Source: Akebia trifoliata
Lineage: Eukaryota > Streptophyta > Magnoliopsida > Ranunculales > Lardizabalaceae
Assembly (NCBI GenBank): GCA_017979445.1
Contig: CM030714.1
Location: 18,285,892 to 18,349,891, forward strand
Length of the DNA stretch: 64,000 bases
Direction: 5' to 3'
The position numbers were made by a program, and so were the translations under genes. Under the pieces are notes generated by a model that was given only the letters and a program-made list of their open reading frames with translations, searched no databases and had not been told where the DNA came from. Position 1 is the first letter of the stretch. Each line of letters begins with the position of its first letter. Positions 1 to 10,518 of this stretch are shown in pieces.

Positions 1-83
1 TTTATTAAAGGACCCCTTCATCTGGGGGCCCAAAGAATTAAAGATATGATAAAAGGGGTTTCTCCAAAATCTTAAAGTCAATC
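1..83 (+). repeat. H element 5' LTR, left fragment
   Basis: This is the middle of an LTR of the main family, including the block around 'ctgggggcccaaagaattaaag' that every copy has. The window opens inside it. It is cut at 83 by insertion of element M and resumes at 57493. The join across M reads 'cttaaagtcaatc' then 'cagtaagactaaag', which matches the uninterrupted LTR sequence at about 1820-1850. Confidence 0.85.
79..83. repeat. Target site duplication of M, left copy (CAATC)
   Basis: CAATC directly precedes the TGTAGAC start of the M 5' LTR. The same five bases follow the CTTTCA end of the M 3' LTR at 57488-57492. Confidence 0.85.
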
Positions 84-963
84 TGTAGACACCTCATTTT
101 GTACCCGCCTGATTAATCAACTCGTCAATCCGATTACAACAGTTCCCAATGATGGATGATTATTCCAATGCTTTATTTTGTTACCAGATAAGTTTCAGAA
201 ATCCGGATGAGGTATCTCAAACTGAAAAAACTATAGAAACCACGATACGCTAGGAAAATATAATCCTAAAAGCTTAGAAATCATCATCTTATAGACAAAA
301 AGAAGCTTCATGGTAAAAATCATTAAAAAACGATCAAATTACCAAAATACCCCTAACATCAAAATATTCCTAGAGCCTACGGTACACTTAGGAAAATCCA
401 TTTAAACACATAAAACAACAAATCGAAATCAAATAAATCACTTTGCCAATTTTTACAAAATTTTGATAAAATTACAAAAATGCCCCTCATAAAGTTCACG
501 ATCATTTCACATAAAAAAATTCATAAATGATAAAAACCAACATTCTCATTGAATTCCTTATGAAAAATCGATTCCAAAATATCCTGGAACATTGAAAAAT
601 AATTTAAAACGCAAAAAGTTCTCTTCAGGGGTAAAACGATAATTTTATAATTTTAATAATTAAAAATTTCAAAATTAATAAATAAAATATTAAATAATGT
701 AAAGTGAAACATTAATAAAATTAACGTAAAAATTTGAACAAAAAAAATCGATCAATCCGGCTCTCAGGTAAAATTATTGATGGTTGCCAAGATATTTATT
801 CAAGGACCCCTCTATTTGGGGGTCCAAAGAATTAAAGATATAATAGATGGGGGTTCTCCAAAAAATTAAAGTCAATCAAGTAAGACTAAATTCAATCAAG
901 ACTGACTAAAGTCAAAATTAAAATCAATCAAGTAAGACTAAAGTCAAGATATTAAAAGTCAAC
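84..963 (+). repeat. M 5' LTR, left part (U3)
   Basis: It starts TGTAGACACC like the other LTRs and runs through U3 to the W-box-rich stretch, where N inserted after TCAAC. It continues at 12190. The total without N is about 1728 bp. Confidence 0.88.
959..963. repeat. Target site duplication of N, left copy (TCAAC)
   Basis: TCAAC directly precedes the N 5' LTR and is repeated exactly at 12185-12189. Confidence 0.9.
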
Positions 964-1734
964 TGTAGACACCCCATTTTTGCATTTGCCTGATTAATCA
1001 ACTCGTCAACCCGATCGCAATGATTCTCAATGATAGATGTTATTTCCATTGCTTTATTTTGTTACCAGAAATGAATTCGGATGAGGTATCTTGAACTGAC
1101 AAAGCCTTAGAAACTAGCTACGCTAGAAAAATACAACTTCAAAAACATAGAAATCATCATTTTGTAGACAAAAAGAAATTTCACGATAAATCACTAAAAA
1201 ATGACCAAATTACCAAAATACCCCTAACATCAAAATATCCCTAGCGCCTACATTACGCTTAGGAAAACCCATTCAAACACATAAAACAACAAATCGAAAT
1301 CAAATAAATCATTTCGCCAATTTTAATAAAATTTGAAAAAATTATGAAAATGCCCCTCATAAAGTTCACGACCATTTCACACAAAAAATTTCATAAATGA
1401 TAAAAACCAACATTATCATTGAATTCCTTATGAAAAATCGTTTCTAAAACATCCTAGAACATCAAAAACCGACTTAAAATGCGAAAGATCCTCTCCGGGG
1501 GCAAAACGATAATTTCACAATTTTCATAATTAAAAATTTTGAAATTAATAAATAAAATATTAAATAATTAAAGTTAAATATTAATGAAATTAATTTAAAA
1601 ATTTTAACTAAAAAAATCGATCAATCAGGCTCTCAGGCAAAATTGTTGAGGGTTCGCAAGATATTTCTTAAGGACCCATCCATTTGGGGGTCTAAAGAAT
1701 TAAAGATAAAATAGAGGGGGGTTCTCCAAAAAAT

Positions 1735-1880
1735 CAAAGTCAACCAAGCAAGACTAAAGTCAATCAAGTAAGACTAAATTCAAAATTAAAGTCAATTAAG
1801 CAAGACTAAAGTCAAAATCTTAAAGTCAATCTAGTAAGACTAAGGTCAAGGTATTAAAGTCAATCAAATAAGACAAAAAG
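1735..1880 (+). promoter_or_regulatory. Tandem W-box cores in N U3
   Basis: About eight AGTCAA or GGTCAA hexamers occur here. Read on the minus strand these are TTGACT or TTGACC, the WRKY-binding W-box core. They sit in degenerate ~24-27 bp tandem units about 170-320 bp upstream of the TATA box. Equivalent arrays occur in every LTR of the window. WRKY control is inference. Confidence 0.6.
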
Positions 1881-2053
1881 TCAAAATCCTAATAGAGTTC
1901 TAATTAAATAATAACTCTATTTAATAGAGTTCTAACTAAAATATAACTCTACCTAAAATAATTCTAATTAAAATACAACTCTACCTAAAATAATTCTAAC
2001 TAAAAGAATTCTAATTAAACACTAATTCTATCTAAATCAACCCTTAAAAAATC

Positions 2054-2061
2054 TATAAATA
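2054..2061 (+). promoter_or_regulatory. TATA box of N 5' LTR (TATAAATA)
   Basis: TATAAATA followed by GGGGTCCTCACAC is conserved at the same place in all LTRs here. It marks the U3/R promoter; transcription would start about 30 bp downstream. Confidence 0.8.
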
Positions 2062-2493
2062 GGGGTCCTCACACTCTATTTTCGTATCAAATCATAAATC
2101 CTAAGAGAAGTAGGTCAAAAAGTCCCCATAGCCTCCCATAACCCATAGTTTTGAAGCCCCAACTCCTTACCTAACACCCATAGTTCGATTTTAACCTTAA
2201 AAACACATAGAAGCCCTTAAAAAATATCCCAAAATCGATAACAAAATTCGAAGAATCCAGATCTAAGGAAGAGATACCTTACTTCGGAGATCCGAAATCA
2301 GATCCGACGACAGAACGAAGTAAGGAGAATGGTACAAGGAACAGTTTTATTAGATCTGAGGGAATAGAACCGTTGCATTCAAAGGTAAAGTCTATTTTAT
2401 TTTATTTTATTTTATTTTTCTGTCTTTTCCATCTAGATTTTTGTTAGCAATATAGACTTATTTGGATTAAGTAGAGAGCGGCATTGGCCGGGC

Positions 2494-2522
2494 GGGGTTG
2501 GTGCCTAACACTTTCCAACTCC
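2494..2522 (+). other. U5 hairpin of N 5' LTR
   Basis: GGGGTTGG pairs with CCAACTCC (one G-U pair) around the loop TGCCTAACACTTT. The loop core TGCCTAACAC is kept in every LTR of the window, including the distant W LTR, where the stem bases differ but still pair. Confidence 0.7.
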
Positions 2523-2695
2523 GTAAAGTGATCCCCAGACTTAGTTTCTTATTTTTCGTAGATTAGTTTTTTTTTTTTTTTTTTGCCTTTTAGAGTCAAT
2601 GTTCGGTTTCTAGACCGTAATAACTAGGTGGCGACTCCCAAACCTCAAGGGTCAAAAGTGGATCCGTGCACCCCGCGGATCGAGGACGCTTTCAG

Positions 2696-2713
2696 TGGCG
2701 ACTCTGTTGGGGA
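2696..2713 (+). other. Primer-binding site of N
   Basis: TGGCGACTCTGTTGGGGA lies one base after the LTR. It is complementary, with two C-to-T changes, to the 3' end of plant tRNA-Arg(ACG), including CCA. This is the primer I recall for Ogre elements. Confidence 0.85.
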
Positions 2714-5283
2714 TTGTTGAGGATCAGACTTGAAAAACCCCAAGTATAGGAAGCATTGCCAGTGGGACCTAGTTTTGATTTTGTTTTATTTTTAGTTATG
2801 TATTTTTTTTTTATCATTCTTTTGGCTTTATGGTTGATCATTGATTGAGATGTTGAATATTTTTGTTGGACACACCTTTGGTACGGTTCAATTTGGGGTC
2901 ATTCATAATGACCCTAGATAATGCAGGATATCGAAGGATAATGACATGGGGAATGACCCATTTATATTATTTGGATTATTGGGTATGTATTATCTTTTAT
3001 TAATATCATTCAATTCGATTTTGAATGCCTTGATTTGGCATATGATTTCCTATGGTTCAACCAAAGATTATTCGAAAAGACCCCAAATAATATGAGATTT
3101 CAAGATGGTTTTATTAAGGAAGGGGTAGTGATTATTGGACCATGTATTTTATTACGTGTGTAGATTAGTTTGATTGATTTATTTATTTTTTAGGTATGAT
3201 TGATATGTTGTTTGACAATTTAAAAAAAAAATAAAAAAATAGAATTTTGTTTGTTTATTTTAGGCGAATTTTGTTATGTTCGTCAATAACAAATAATAAA
3301 AAAAACAAACAAAAACATTAAACCAAAAAAAAAAAAAAAAAGGTTTAGGTTCTGTTAACAGCAAAGTCTAGTTGGGGGCAAGAATAAAAGTTTTTTATTA
3401 GTTTTTTTAATTTTCTTCCAGCCCCTTTAACAGCAGCAACGTGCTGATGTAATTGGTGTGTCATGAATAAAATGTTCTTTTTTCTCTCCCCACATCATCT
3501 TCTTAAAAGGCTATGCACCTGGTTTCACCGTTTTATTTCAATAGAGACTAAACTGGTCTCACTCTGTCGATCAATTGAAATCAGTCCGTTTGATTTGAAA
3601 ATCCACACAAAATCGCTGATTTCTTTTGATTTAGAGTGGAGATCTATTAGCTTTTCTTGAAACTGATTAGAGTCCAAACGATTTAATCAAGAGAAAAATC
3701 GATCTTTCTCTCGTTGTCGAAGAAAGAGTTCTAGGTTGCTGTTTTGATCGGCGTTGGACTCATGATTCAGCGTAGAAGAGTAGGATCTCAATCTTTTTTC
3801 TTTTAAAAAATAAGAGAACACAAGATTTATGGATTTTCCTTTGAAAATCTGATTTGTAAGTTTCGAATCTGAACCAAGAACGTTGCTGTGTTTTGATCAA
3901 ACATAGAAATTTTGTAATCGGTAATAGAGGTGAACGAAAACCGTGGCCAATGGATAGGGTTCCATGAATGCTTCTGCGTCAATATCAAGCTCTAACAGAG
4001 CGTTAATGGTGGCTGTTTTTTTTTGTTTCTTTTATCTGCGTGGAGAGGAGGCAGCAGAGAGACGTTTTCGCTTCTTGTTCACCTGTGTGGAAGAGAGGTA
4101 GCAAAGAGAGATACCCCTCTCTCTCTGTGTGTATGTGTGTTTGGAGCGATTCCTTGAATTGAGATCAATTAGGAATTTAGGTTGTAAGTATTTTGTTTAA
4201 TCTATCTCAATTATTTGAATCTCTTAAAGATTGTGATTTCTTCATGATAGTGGTGAGAAGTGATGGAGTTTCATGTTATGATCATCGTGATCATTGAGGT
4301 TCTGTTTTGAGAAACTTGAAGAACAAAGGAGTAAAAAAGTTTGGATTCATCTATGTGGAGAAACAAAGCCAACTTGTTGGTTTAGTTGAAAAACTTTAAT
4401 CAGGCTATTCGGAGCCCCGGATGAACAATAAGAAATTTGGTTTGAACCTTTTGAGATTGAAAAGGGATTTTTTTTTATTCAGCAAGTTTTAAAATAAAGA
4501 AAAAACTGATTTTATTTTTTTTTCCAATTTGAACCAACGATTTCAAACTCGCGGTTTCGAATTTCTATTAGGAACGTTGAACTCGACAGATTTTGGTGTT
4601 TGTTTTAAAAAAAATAAAAATAAATAAATAAGCAAAGAAAGGGGGCTAGTCTTACTAATTTAGTAAGGTCTCTTCCTTACTAAGGGTTATCAATTTCGCC
4701 ACGTGGCATCCATAAGGGTGATCTAATGCCAAGTGTTTGTGGCAAATAAAATTCCATGAACTTTTAAAAGAAATTTTCAATATTTTTTAAATTTTTTTTT
4801 TTTTTTAATGTCATCTTAAACTTCGATTTGAGATTTCATAATCACTCATTTTCAAAACCTTGGACTTAAATTTCTCATTTTTAAAATTGATTTTTTTTCC
4901 CCTTTTTGGATCCAAATCTTTTCCAATCAAAATTGTAAAAGCCGTGAAATTAGATTATCAATGAGGGAACCACGTGGCCTAATGACCCTTAGTAATTTTG
5001 AAATCTTAATGTGTTAGTCGAGATAACCCAAGTTCTCATTGAGAAATTTGTTGAGTCCCAAATTCAAAAATGCAAAAAAATTCTTAAAATTCCAAGAAAT
5101 TTTTTTTTAAAAAAAAAAAGAATTTTTTGCGCATGTTTCAATATTGGATCTGATCGATTATTCTATGTTATGTTCATTGATTGATTATCTGAAATGCCAT
5201 GATCTGAATGGATACTTTGATTTCGAATTGGATATTTTGGATATTTTTGATCAATATTTATTCGATATCCATATGTTGATGGT
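2714..5283 (+). other. N variable 5' block (possible captured sequence)
   Basis: About 2.5 kb lies between the PBS and the conserved leader. No other element in the window shares 3360-4620. It includes TC-rich and GAGA-rich stretches (about 4020-4130) that resemble a plant gene 5' UTR, but no protein could be recognised in any frame. In element T the same slot holds a cytochrome P450 fragment; in H, M and Q it holds a ~190-bp tandem array. Confidence 0.45.
4677..4995. repeat. Inverted-repeat segment, MITE-like
   Basis: TTACTAAGGGT (4677-4687) is the exact reverse complement of ACCCTTAGTAA (4985-4995). Just inside, GCCACGTGG (4698-4706) pairs with CCACGTGGC (4970-4978). The ends are 319 bp apart and the inside is AT-rich. 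No clear target duplication is visible, so the MITE assignment is tentative. Confidence 0.4.
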
Positions 5284-6085
5284 TTGATTGGTTTGATCTG
5301 GCCCCGGGCACACCCCACGCTGTTTTGCACACACCACATGCACGTTTACTGTTTTGCACACTTACACGTCCCATATAGCCAACGTGGCACTAGTGCGTGG
5401 CCCGATCTCTTCGGAGATGCGACGTCATTCATGAAAACCACAACTCCAGTCACGTACCTTAGGGTATATCAAACTGGGACATCAGTACCGTCTGATCAGG
5501 TGACTCTGAAAGGTATATTGATGCACCCATGCTGGAATATCTGAGCCTTTAACCTATTTTGAGCCACACAGTCATATGTCCCGATTGCCAACGTAATACT
5601 AGTACGTGGTCGGTTCCCTCGTGGGATTCCAAACCATTTATGAAAGCTACAACTCTTGACTCGTACCCGTAGGTATATAAAAGATAATCCAAGTATATCA
5701 ATTGCACTTCTTGGTCAAAACCAGTGCCTAAGCGAGATCCTGCCCCGCTGTACCCTACTGTACGAGGGGGATAGACTACGTCTATTCTAGACGGAGGTAT
5801 TTAAGTGGGCCCTTGCTCAGCATCGTGCGCTACCTCTCAACTGGGGATCAAACTTGTTGTTTTTGGCTTGAGAGAAGTGAGTTGAAGTTTTAGATTATCA
5901 CCTACACGGTATATCAAACCAAGTCACCATGTATCGTCTGATTGAGTACGCTTGAGAGGTATATAGGTGTGCTTGGGCAAGGGTGGCCAGATAAAAATGC
6001 ATTGCACGTAGTAAGCTTAGAGCCTAGAAACCTCCCCTATAGGTCACGATTCGAACTTATTGTGTGTCCCCGGGTTGTTTATTGA
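5284..6085 (+). other. Conserved GC-richer leader of N
   Basis: An ~800-bp block starts near GGCCCCGGGCACACCCC and is shared by N, M, U, Q, T and H at high similarity. It is a diverged tandem duplication: GCCAACGTGGCACTAGTG at 5378 matches GCCAACGTAATACTAGTACG at 5587, and GGTATATCAAA-like boxes recur at about 5462, 5672 and 5909. It precedes gag in gag-type copies, so it corresponds to the 5' untranslated leader. Confidence 0.7.
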
Positions 6086-7060
6086 ATGAAACCTTTTGAT
6101 TGATGAGTGTATGTGAATGATGTGAATAATGAGATCAGAGTGTATGGTTGTCCTCAAGAATAAAAAATTTTGTTTTAGAAATTAAAATGGGTGCATTGAC
6201 CCAATAAAGAATCCATCATTTTACAAATATGACCCAGTCCATTTCAATCCAACAATCATGATGGGCCGGGCCATTTGAATCTAAATGAAAATTAAATTCT
6301 GTTCTAAATTCGGATTCCAACCCATCTTCAAAGAAGAAAAATGGTTTGCAAAATGAAAGTATTTTCCAGAAAAAGTATTTTTTAGGAAAAATATTTTCCA
6401 GAAGTGAAAGATTTTCCAAATGGAAATGCTTTCCCAAAATTTTTTTTTCTAAAAGAAAATGTTTTCCAAAAAAAAGAAAAGGAAAAAAAATATTTTTAAA
6501 AAAAAAACTGATTGCATAAAAATTATTGAAATATGTTTGTGAAAATTATTTCAATCAATAAAAACATTATTTTTCAATAATAAAATTATTTTCCTTCTGA
6601 ATAATCATTGAATGGATGAATTGTTTAATGGATTGGTGCACAGAATTCAATAAAATCTCAGGATTCATTAAAATATTATCAAGGGAGTTACACTGAAATT
6701 GGTTAAATTCACCTTCAATGAGGTTTAAGGGTATCATTGTACCTAAGCTCAATCGTCCATCGTCTAGCTAGGGTTACTAGTCCGGTCAGTTGGAACGAAC
6801 GTCAACGCCAAATCAATCATTTAGAATATCTCAACATTTTCCAGTTGTTCCCTGAAGATCACAGTGCCTTAATCCTGTCGGTTGCAAGCAATGTCTCAGT
6901 CCTCAATCCTAATCAAACCCGATGTGGGTAGTTGTCTTGAGTTTTCATAAGTCATTTGGGTTAGCTCGAGTCCTTTTCTTCAGCAAGGTCATGTCTTCTT
7001 TAAATTGAGTCTACTCTTTTCCTGTTAAGTCGAGTTAGTTTATCAAGTTCATAGAGGTGT
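6086..7060 (+). other. N AT-rich spacer with GGAAAAT/ATTTTCC palindromes
   Basis: The spacer links the leader to the pol stub. Between about 6310 and 6500 it carries repeated short palindromic runs such as GGAAAAATATTTTCC. The same spacer occurs inverted in Q at about 42450-43000. I see no gene here. Confidence 0.6.
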
Positions 7061-7390
7061 CTGTCGCCCCATCTGAATTTGATTGGATAAAGGAAATTTC
7101 TGAATACCTCGAGCGCATTAACGAATTAACTACTAATCTGGCTTCAAAGATAGATTTCTTTCCTGAGCAAGAAAGATAAGGGTCGGGCTCAACAACTTTC
7201 AATTAGAAAGTAAATGTTATTTACTTTGAAACAGAAAATAATTCCTAAAGAGATTCAAATAGAAACCATCCTCTCCCTAGATGAACACAAGGGGATAATG
7301 AGTTTTCTCAGAAATTTCAAAAGACTTGTTCACGTGGGCCTATGAGGATATGTTAGGTGCAAGCTTGGGTGCTGTTCACTATGGAATAGA
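7060..7390 (+). pseudogene. Pre-RT polyprotein stub (N)
   Basis: Translated fragments include FSEISKDLFTWAYEDMLG. This matches the conserved 'FKDVFAW-Y-DMPG' stretch just upstream of the reverse transcriptase domain in Tat/Ogre polyproteins. Frameshifts and stops are frequent, for example around 7180. After 'GAVHYGIDTHP' at about 7390 the sequence jumps to integrase, so the whole RT and RNase H region is missing. Q has the same join, so the deletion predates their spread. Without RT the element depended on enzymes from elsewhere. Confidence 0.7.
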
Positions 7391-7479
7391 TACTCATCCG
7401 ATGAAATGAAAATATCGATAGAGATATTATAAAATGTATCAGTGCTACCCTCACTACATCTTGAGTTGCAAATCACATA

Positions 7480-8180
7480 TTATTAGTCAATATGGGGGTA
7501 CCTTTTGAACTGATCTCTAATGATGGGTCATACTTCAAAGTCAAGGATTACTCTGTGTTCAAAGTTTAAAGATCTGGCATCACAAATCATCCCCCTATCG
7601 TCATGAAATTAATGGAGTGGTTGAAACAGCTAGTAAGTGTCTCAAGATAATCATCGTGAAAATGTGTCAATCGCACCAAGATTGGTCAGAAAAGCTACCA
7701 TTCACACTATAGGGGTGTCGTACTTCAAATACAATATTCCACTGAAACTATTCCCTACTCTCTAGTATATGATATGGAAACAGTCTTACCAGTTGAAAGG
7801 GAAATCATGTATCTCAAGGTCTTGATGGAAAATCAATTGCTAAAAACAGACTAGACTCGTTATTAGGTACGAAGAGCTAAACTTGGTTGAAGAGAAATAA
7901 TTTAGAGTTTTGCACCACGTGCAAACTTATCAAAGAAGAATCGCTCGCATGTTTGACAAGAAGGTTAAAGTTCGCCAGTTACAAGTTAAGGATTTAACCA
8001 TCAGACTTCAAAGAAAATTAAGCACTCTTCCTTGATTATGAGAAGAAGTTTGAACCCAATTGGAGAGATTAATTTATTAAGGAAATACTGTCTGGAAAAG
8101 CCGATAGACTTCAAGGTCATGATGGAATTGAACTACCAGAGTCAACCAACCTTGACCAGATCAAACGGTACTACATTTAA
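7480..8180 (+). pseudogene. Integrase C-terminal half remnant (N)
   Basis: Decayed integrase of a Ty3/gypsy Tat-type element. Visible pieces in order are the end of the catalytic core (ISNDGSYF, where the family has ISDNGSYF, so the second catalytic Asp is displaced), a YSLVYDMETVLPVE block, a 'KLYQRRIARMFDKKVK'-like stretch, and the C-terminal 'SGKADRLQGHDGIELP...IKRYY' tail ending at a stop near 8180. Several stops and frameshifts separate these blocks and the N-terminal half is absent, so it cannot be functional. The conserved 3' UTR block follows directly. The equivalent remnant in Q lies at 40985-41700 on the minus strand. Confidence 0.8.
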
Positions 8181-8279
8181 GGAGGTCATCTTTGGCCGAA
8201 TCAATTTCCTTGCTACCCAGTTCAATATCTCATTTCTCAGTCCTTTGCAGCCTTAAAAAAAAAATGATGCCTTTTTTTT

Positions 8280-8420
8280 TCTTAGCCCGATTACCTAACC
8301 TAGGGGAGGGAAAAATTCGAACTACGTTTTGGTCTGATCCCAAAATTCTGGGGTACGTAAGCAACCTTAGAAGTTACTTCAGGCCCGACCACATCAAAAT
8401 AAAAAAAATCTATTTCCCCA
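8280..8420 (+). other. Conserved 3' UTR block (N)
   Basis: 'ACTACGTTTTGGTCTGATCC' followed by 'GGGGTACGTA' and 'GAAGTTACTTCAGGCCCG' recurs in M (about 22870), U (28110), Q (40790, inverted) and H (63220). It always lies downstream of the pol remnant and upstream of the stem-loop array. GAAGTTACTTC is an 11-bp palindrome. Confidence 0.7.
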
Positions 8421-8689
8421 CACAATAAAAAATCAAGAAAAAAATTCAAAAGAAAAGAAAAATATCTACAAAATGAAGAAAATTTAAGGCAAAGTAAAAG
8501 AAATGCCACACAAGGGGCATTCGGGTTTTTGAGCCTCAAAATCCTTTTCTTTTTATACCCAGTCCTAAGCTTACCTATAAAAGTCCTCCTAAGTACCGTG
8601 CAAAAAGTCAAGGAAGATAGCAAAGCATGATCAAACAGTAACTCTAGAAGTTCAGTGGAGAAGAAAAAGATAAAAAAATGATGAAGCCT

Positions 8690-8905
8690 GTTAAGTTGAC
8701 AACCCGAAAAGGGTGACTTAGGCAAAAATTAAGACAAGCTCGCAAGGTTGAAAATCTGAAAGGACAACTTTGGCAACAATCAGAGCCAAGAAAAAAAAAA
8801 AGCTCGCTAGATCGAAAACCTGAAAAGGTGATCTAGGCAAAAGCTAGAGCAAGCTTGATAGATTGAAAACCTGAAAATGCGATATAGATAAAAGTTAGAG
8901 CAACA
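8690..8905 (+). repeat. 3' UTR stem-loop array (N), four units
   Basis: There are four ~60-bp units of the form GCTnnnT-GAAAACCTGAAAAGG-AnnnTAGGC. One unit pairs CTAGATC with GATCTAG; another pairs TTAAGT with ACTTAG(G). The inner CCT-GAAA-AGG can form a GNRA-type tetraloop. Confidence 0.65.
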
Positions 8906-9719
8906 AAGAAAAATAGAAGAAAATCCCAAGCTGAGAGCGGTTCGAGTTGAAACATCAGAAGTCCGAATAATCAAGTTCAATACTTAGCTTAAACCAGGCA
9001 TAGACTCAGAAGCCATAAGTATCTTGTCTACGATCAATCTGAAAATTCTTACTTCCCCAAGTGAACCAATGGAGAGAAGGGTGAATTCTATGATGAGTCT
9101 CAAAAGGAGATATTTTATTCTCTTGAGCCTAACTCAAAATCTTCAATAAAATTAAAAAGTTGGATCTTTATTGCGCTTGTAGTAATCAAATATTTCAAAC
9201 CTTCATACAAGGGGCATTTTTTTTCTCTAAATATGTAATTTCCCCCTTGTACCAGGGGCTTTTTTTAATTTTTGCATGATGTGTTCGATTATCTTCAATG
9301 CCATGTTTATTGTCAAACTAGGGGCATTTTGTTTTTGAGCAATGTTAATCCTAAAAGATAATAGGAACCCCAAACTTATGGTTACCCTCTTGATAACAGT
9401 TTTTTGAAAAACCCTTGAGGTTCAAAAGAAATAAAAACTCAGGTTTTAAATTCATAAAATTTTTTGGATAAAACCTTGAGGTTCAAATAAAAGCACTTCA
9501 TATCTCACATTTGACTGACTAATAATTCATTTACCTAGAGTAGGAGATATGGCATTCTTTCGTTCCCAGATTCTTTTCCATATCCAATCATTCTTGGAAT
9601 CGATCATTTTTCTTCTAGATTCATTATCTTCCAGATTTATTTGTTCTCCAATTCATTCTAATTAGTCTTCTCCAAATTCATTCATTCTTTCCCAAATTCC
9701 TTCATCCCTTTGCTAGTTT

Positions 9720-10100
9720 TGCCCAGATGCCGCCAAGGGTTATCTTAGATTTTGCTCAGTTGCCGCCAAGGGTTATCTTGGATTTTGCTCAGATGCCGCC
9801 AAGGGTTATCTTGGATTTTGCTTAGTTGCCAATTGCTCAGATGCCGCCTAGGGTTATCTTGGATTTTGCTCAGTTGCCGTCAAGGGTTATCTTGGATTTT
9901 GCTCAGATGCCGCCAAGGGTTATCTTGGATTTTGCTCAGTTGCCGCCAAGGGTTATCTTGGATTTCGCTATGATGCCGCCAAGGGTTACCTTGGATTTTG
10001 CTCAGATGCCGTCAAGGGTTATCTTGGATTTTTTTTAGATGCCGCCAAGGGTCATCTTGGATTTTGATCAGTTACCACCGAGGGTTTTCTCGGAATTATG
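9720..10100 (+). repeat. Minisatellite, 33/34-bp units (N)
   Basis: About eleven units of 'GCTCAGATGCCGCCAAGGGT' plus 'TATCTTGGATTTT' occur here. Almost all are the CCAAG/CTTGG hairpin type; the last one is the CCGAG/CTCGG type (about 10078). A much larger inverted copy is in Q. Simple 'TATGCTCAG' repeats follow to about 10200. Confidence 0.85.
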
Positions 10101-10505
10101 ATCAGTTTATGCTCAGATTATGCTCAGTTATGCTCATTTATGCTTAGTTTATGCTCAGTCTATGCTCAGTTTTATGCTCAAATTATGCTTAGATTTTACT
10201 CAATTCCAACTTAAACTCTTTGAAATTTATCTTAGGTTTTAAGTCATACACTTGCACAGTTGTTCATAAGTCAGGGAGAATTTAAAAAAAAAAAAAAAAT
10301 TTAAGGATCTGACACCGTCAGTAAGAATTTTCACTCAAGGACCTGACAATTTTTTTGTTCGAGGAGAGCTTTACCCTCAAGGATCCGAACACCCTGACGA
10401 ATTTCTAAATCAGGCTGTAAAATGAACTGTCACTAGCTTTGGCATTCAGATATCGCACTATCTACCAAAATAGATTTGCTATCTAGTTTGCTTCAACCCT
10501 CTACC

Positions 10506-10518
10506 AAAGAGGGGCATC
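10506..10518 (+). other. Polypurine tract of N
   Basis: AAAGAGGGGCATC lies immediately before the 3' LTR and is conserved in the same place in U, M, Q, T and V. Confidence 0.8.

Larger units (their letters stand above)
964..2694 (+). repeat. N 5' LTR
   Basis: The 1731-bp LTR begins TGTAGACACC and ends GACGCTTTCA. It holds W-box repeats (about 1735-1880), a TATA box at 2054, a GC-rich U5 with a hairpin at 2494-2522, and a terminal inverted repeat around GGATCC. The 18-nt PBS follows after one base. Confidence 0.93.

Noticed and set aside
8340..8400. tRNA-like element in the GGGGTACGTAGGCAACCT block
   Set aside because: No cloverleaf, A box or B box could be drawn. The block is a conserved UTR piece with a short palindrome.
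8300..8725. 141-codon minus-strand frame, rich in Phe and Leu
   Set aside because: It is antisense to the conserved 3' UTR block and A-rich runs of N; no domain is seen.
9752..10038. Repetitive open frames (CRQGLSWILL, PPRVILDFAQ) in N
   Set aside because: Same cause: translation of the short minisatellite.
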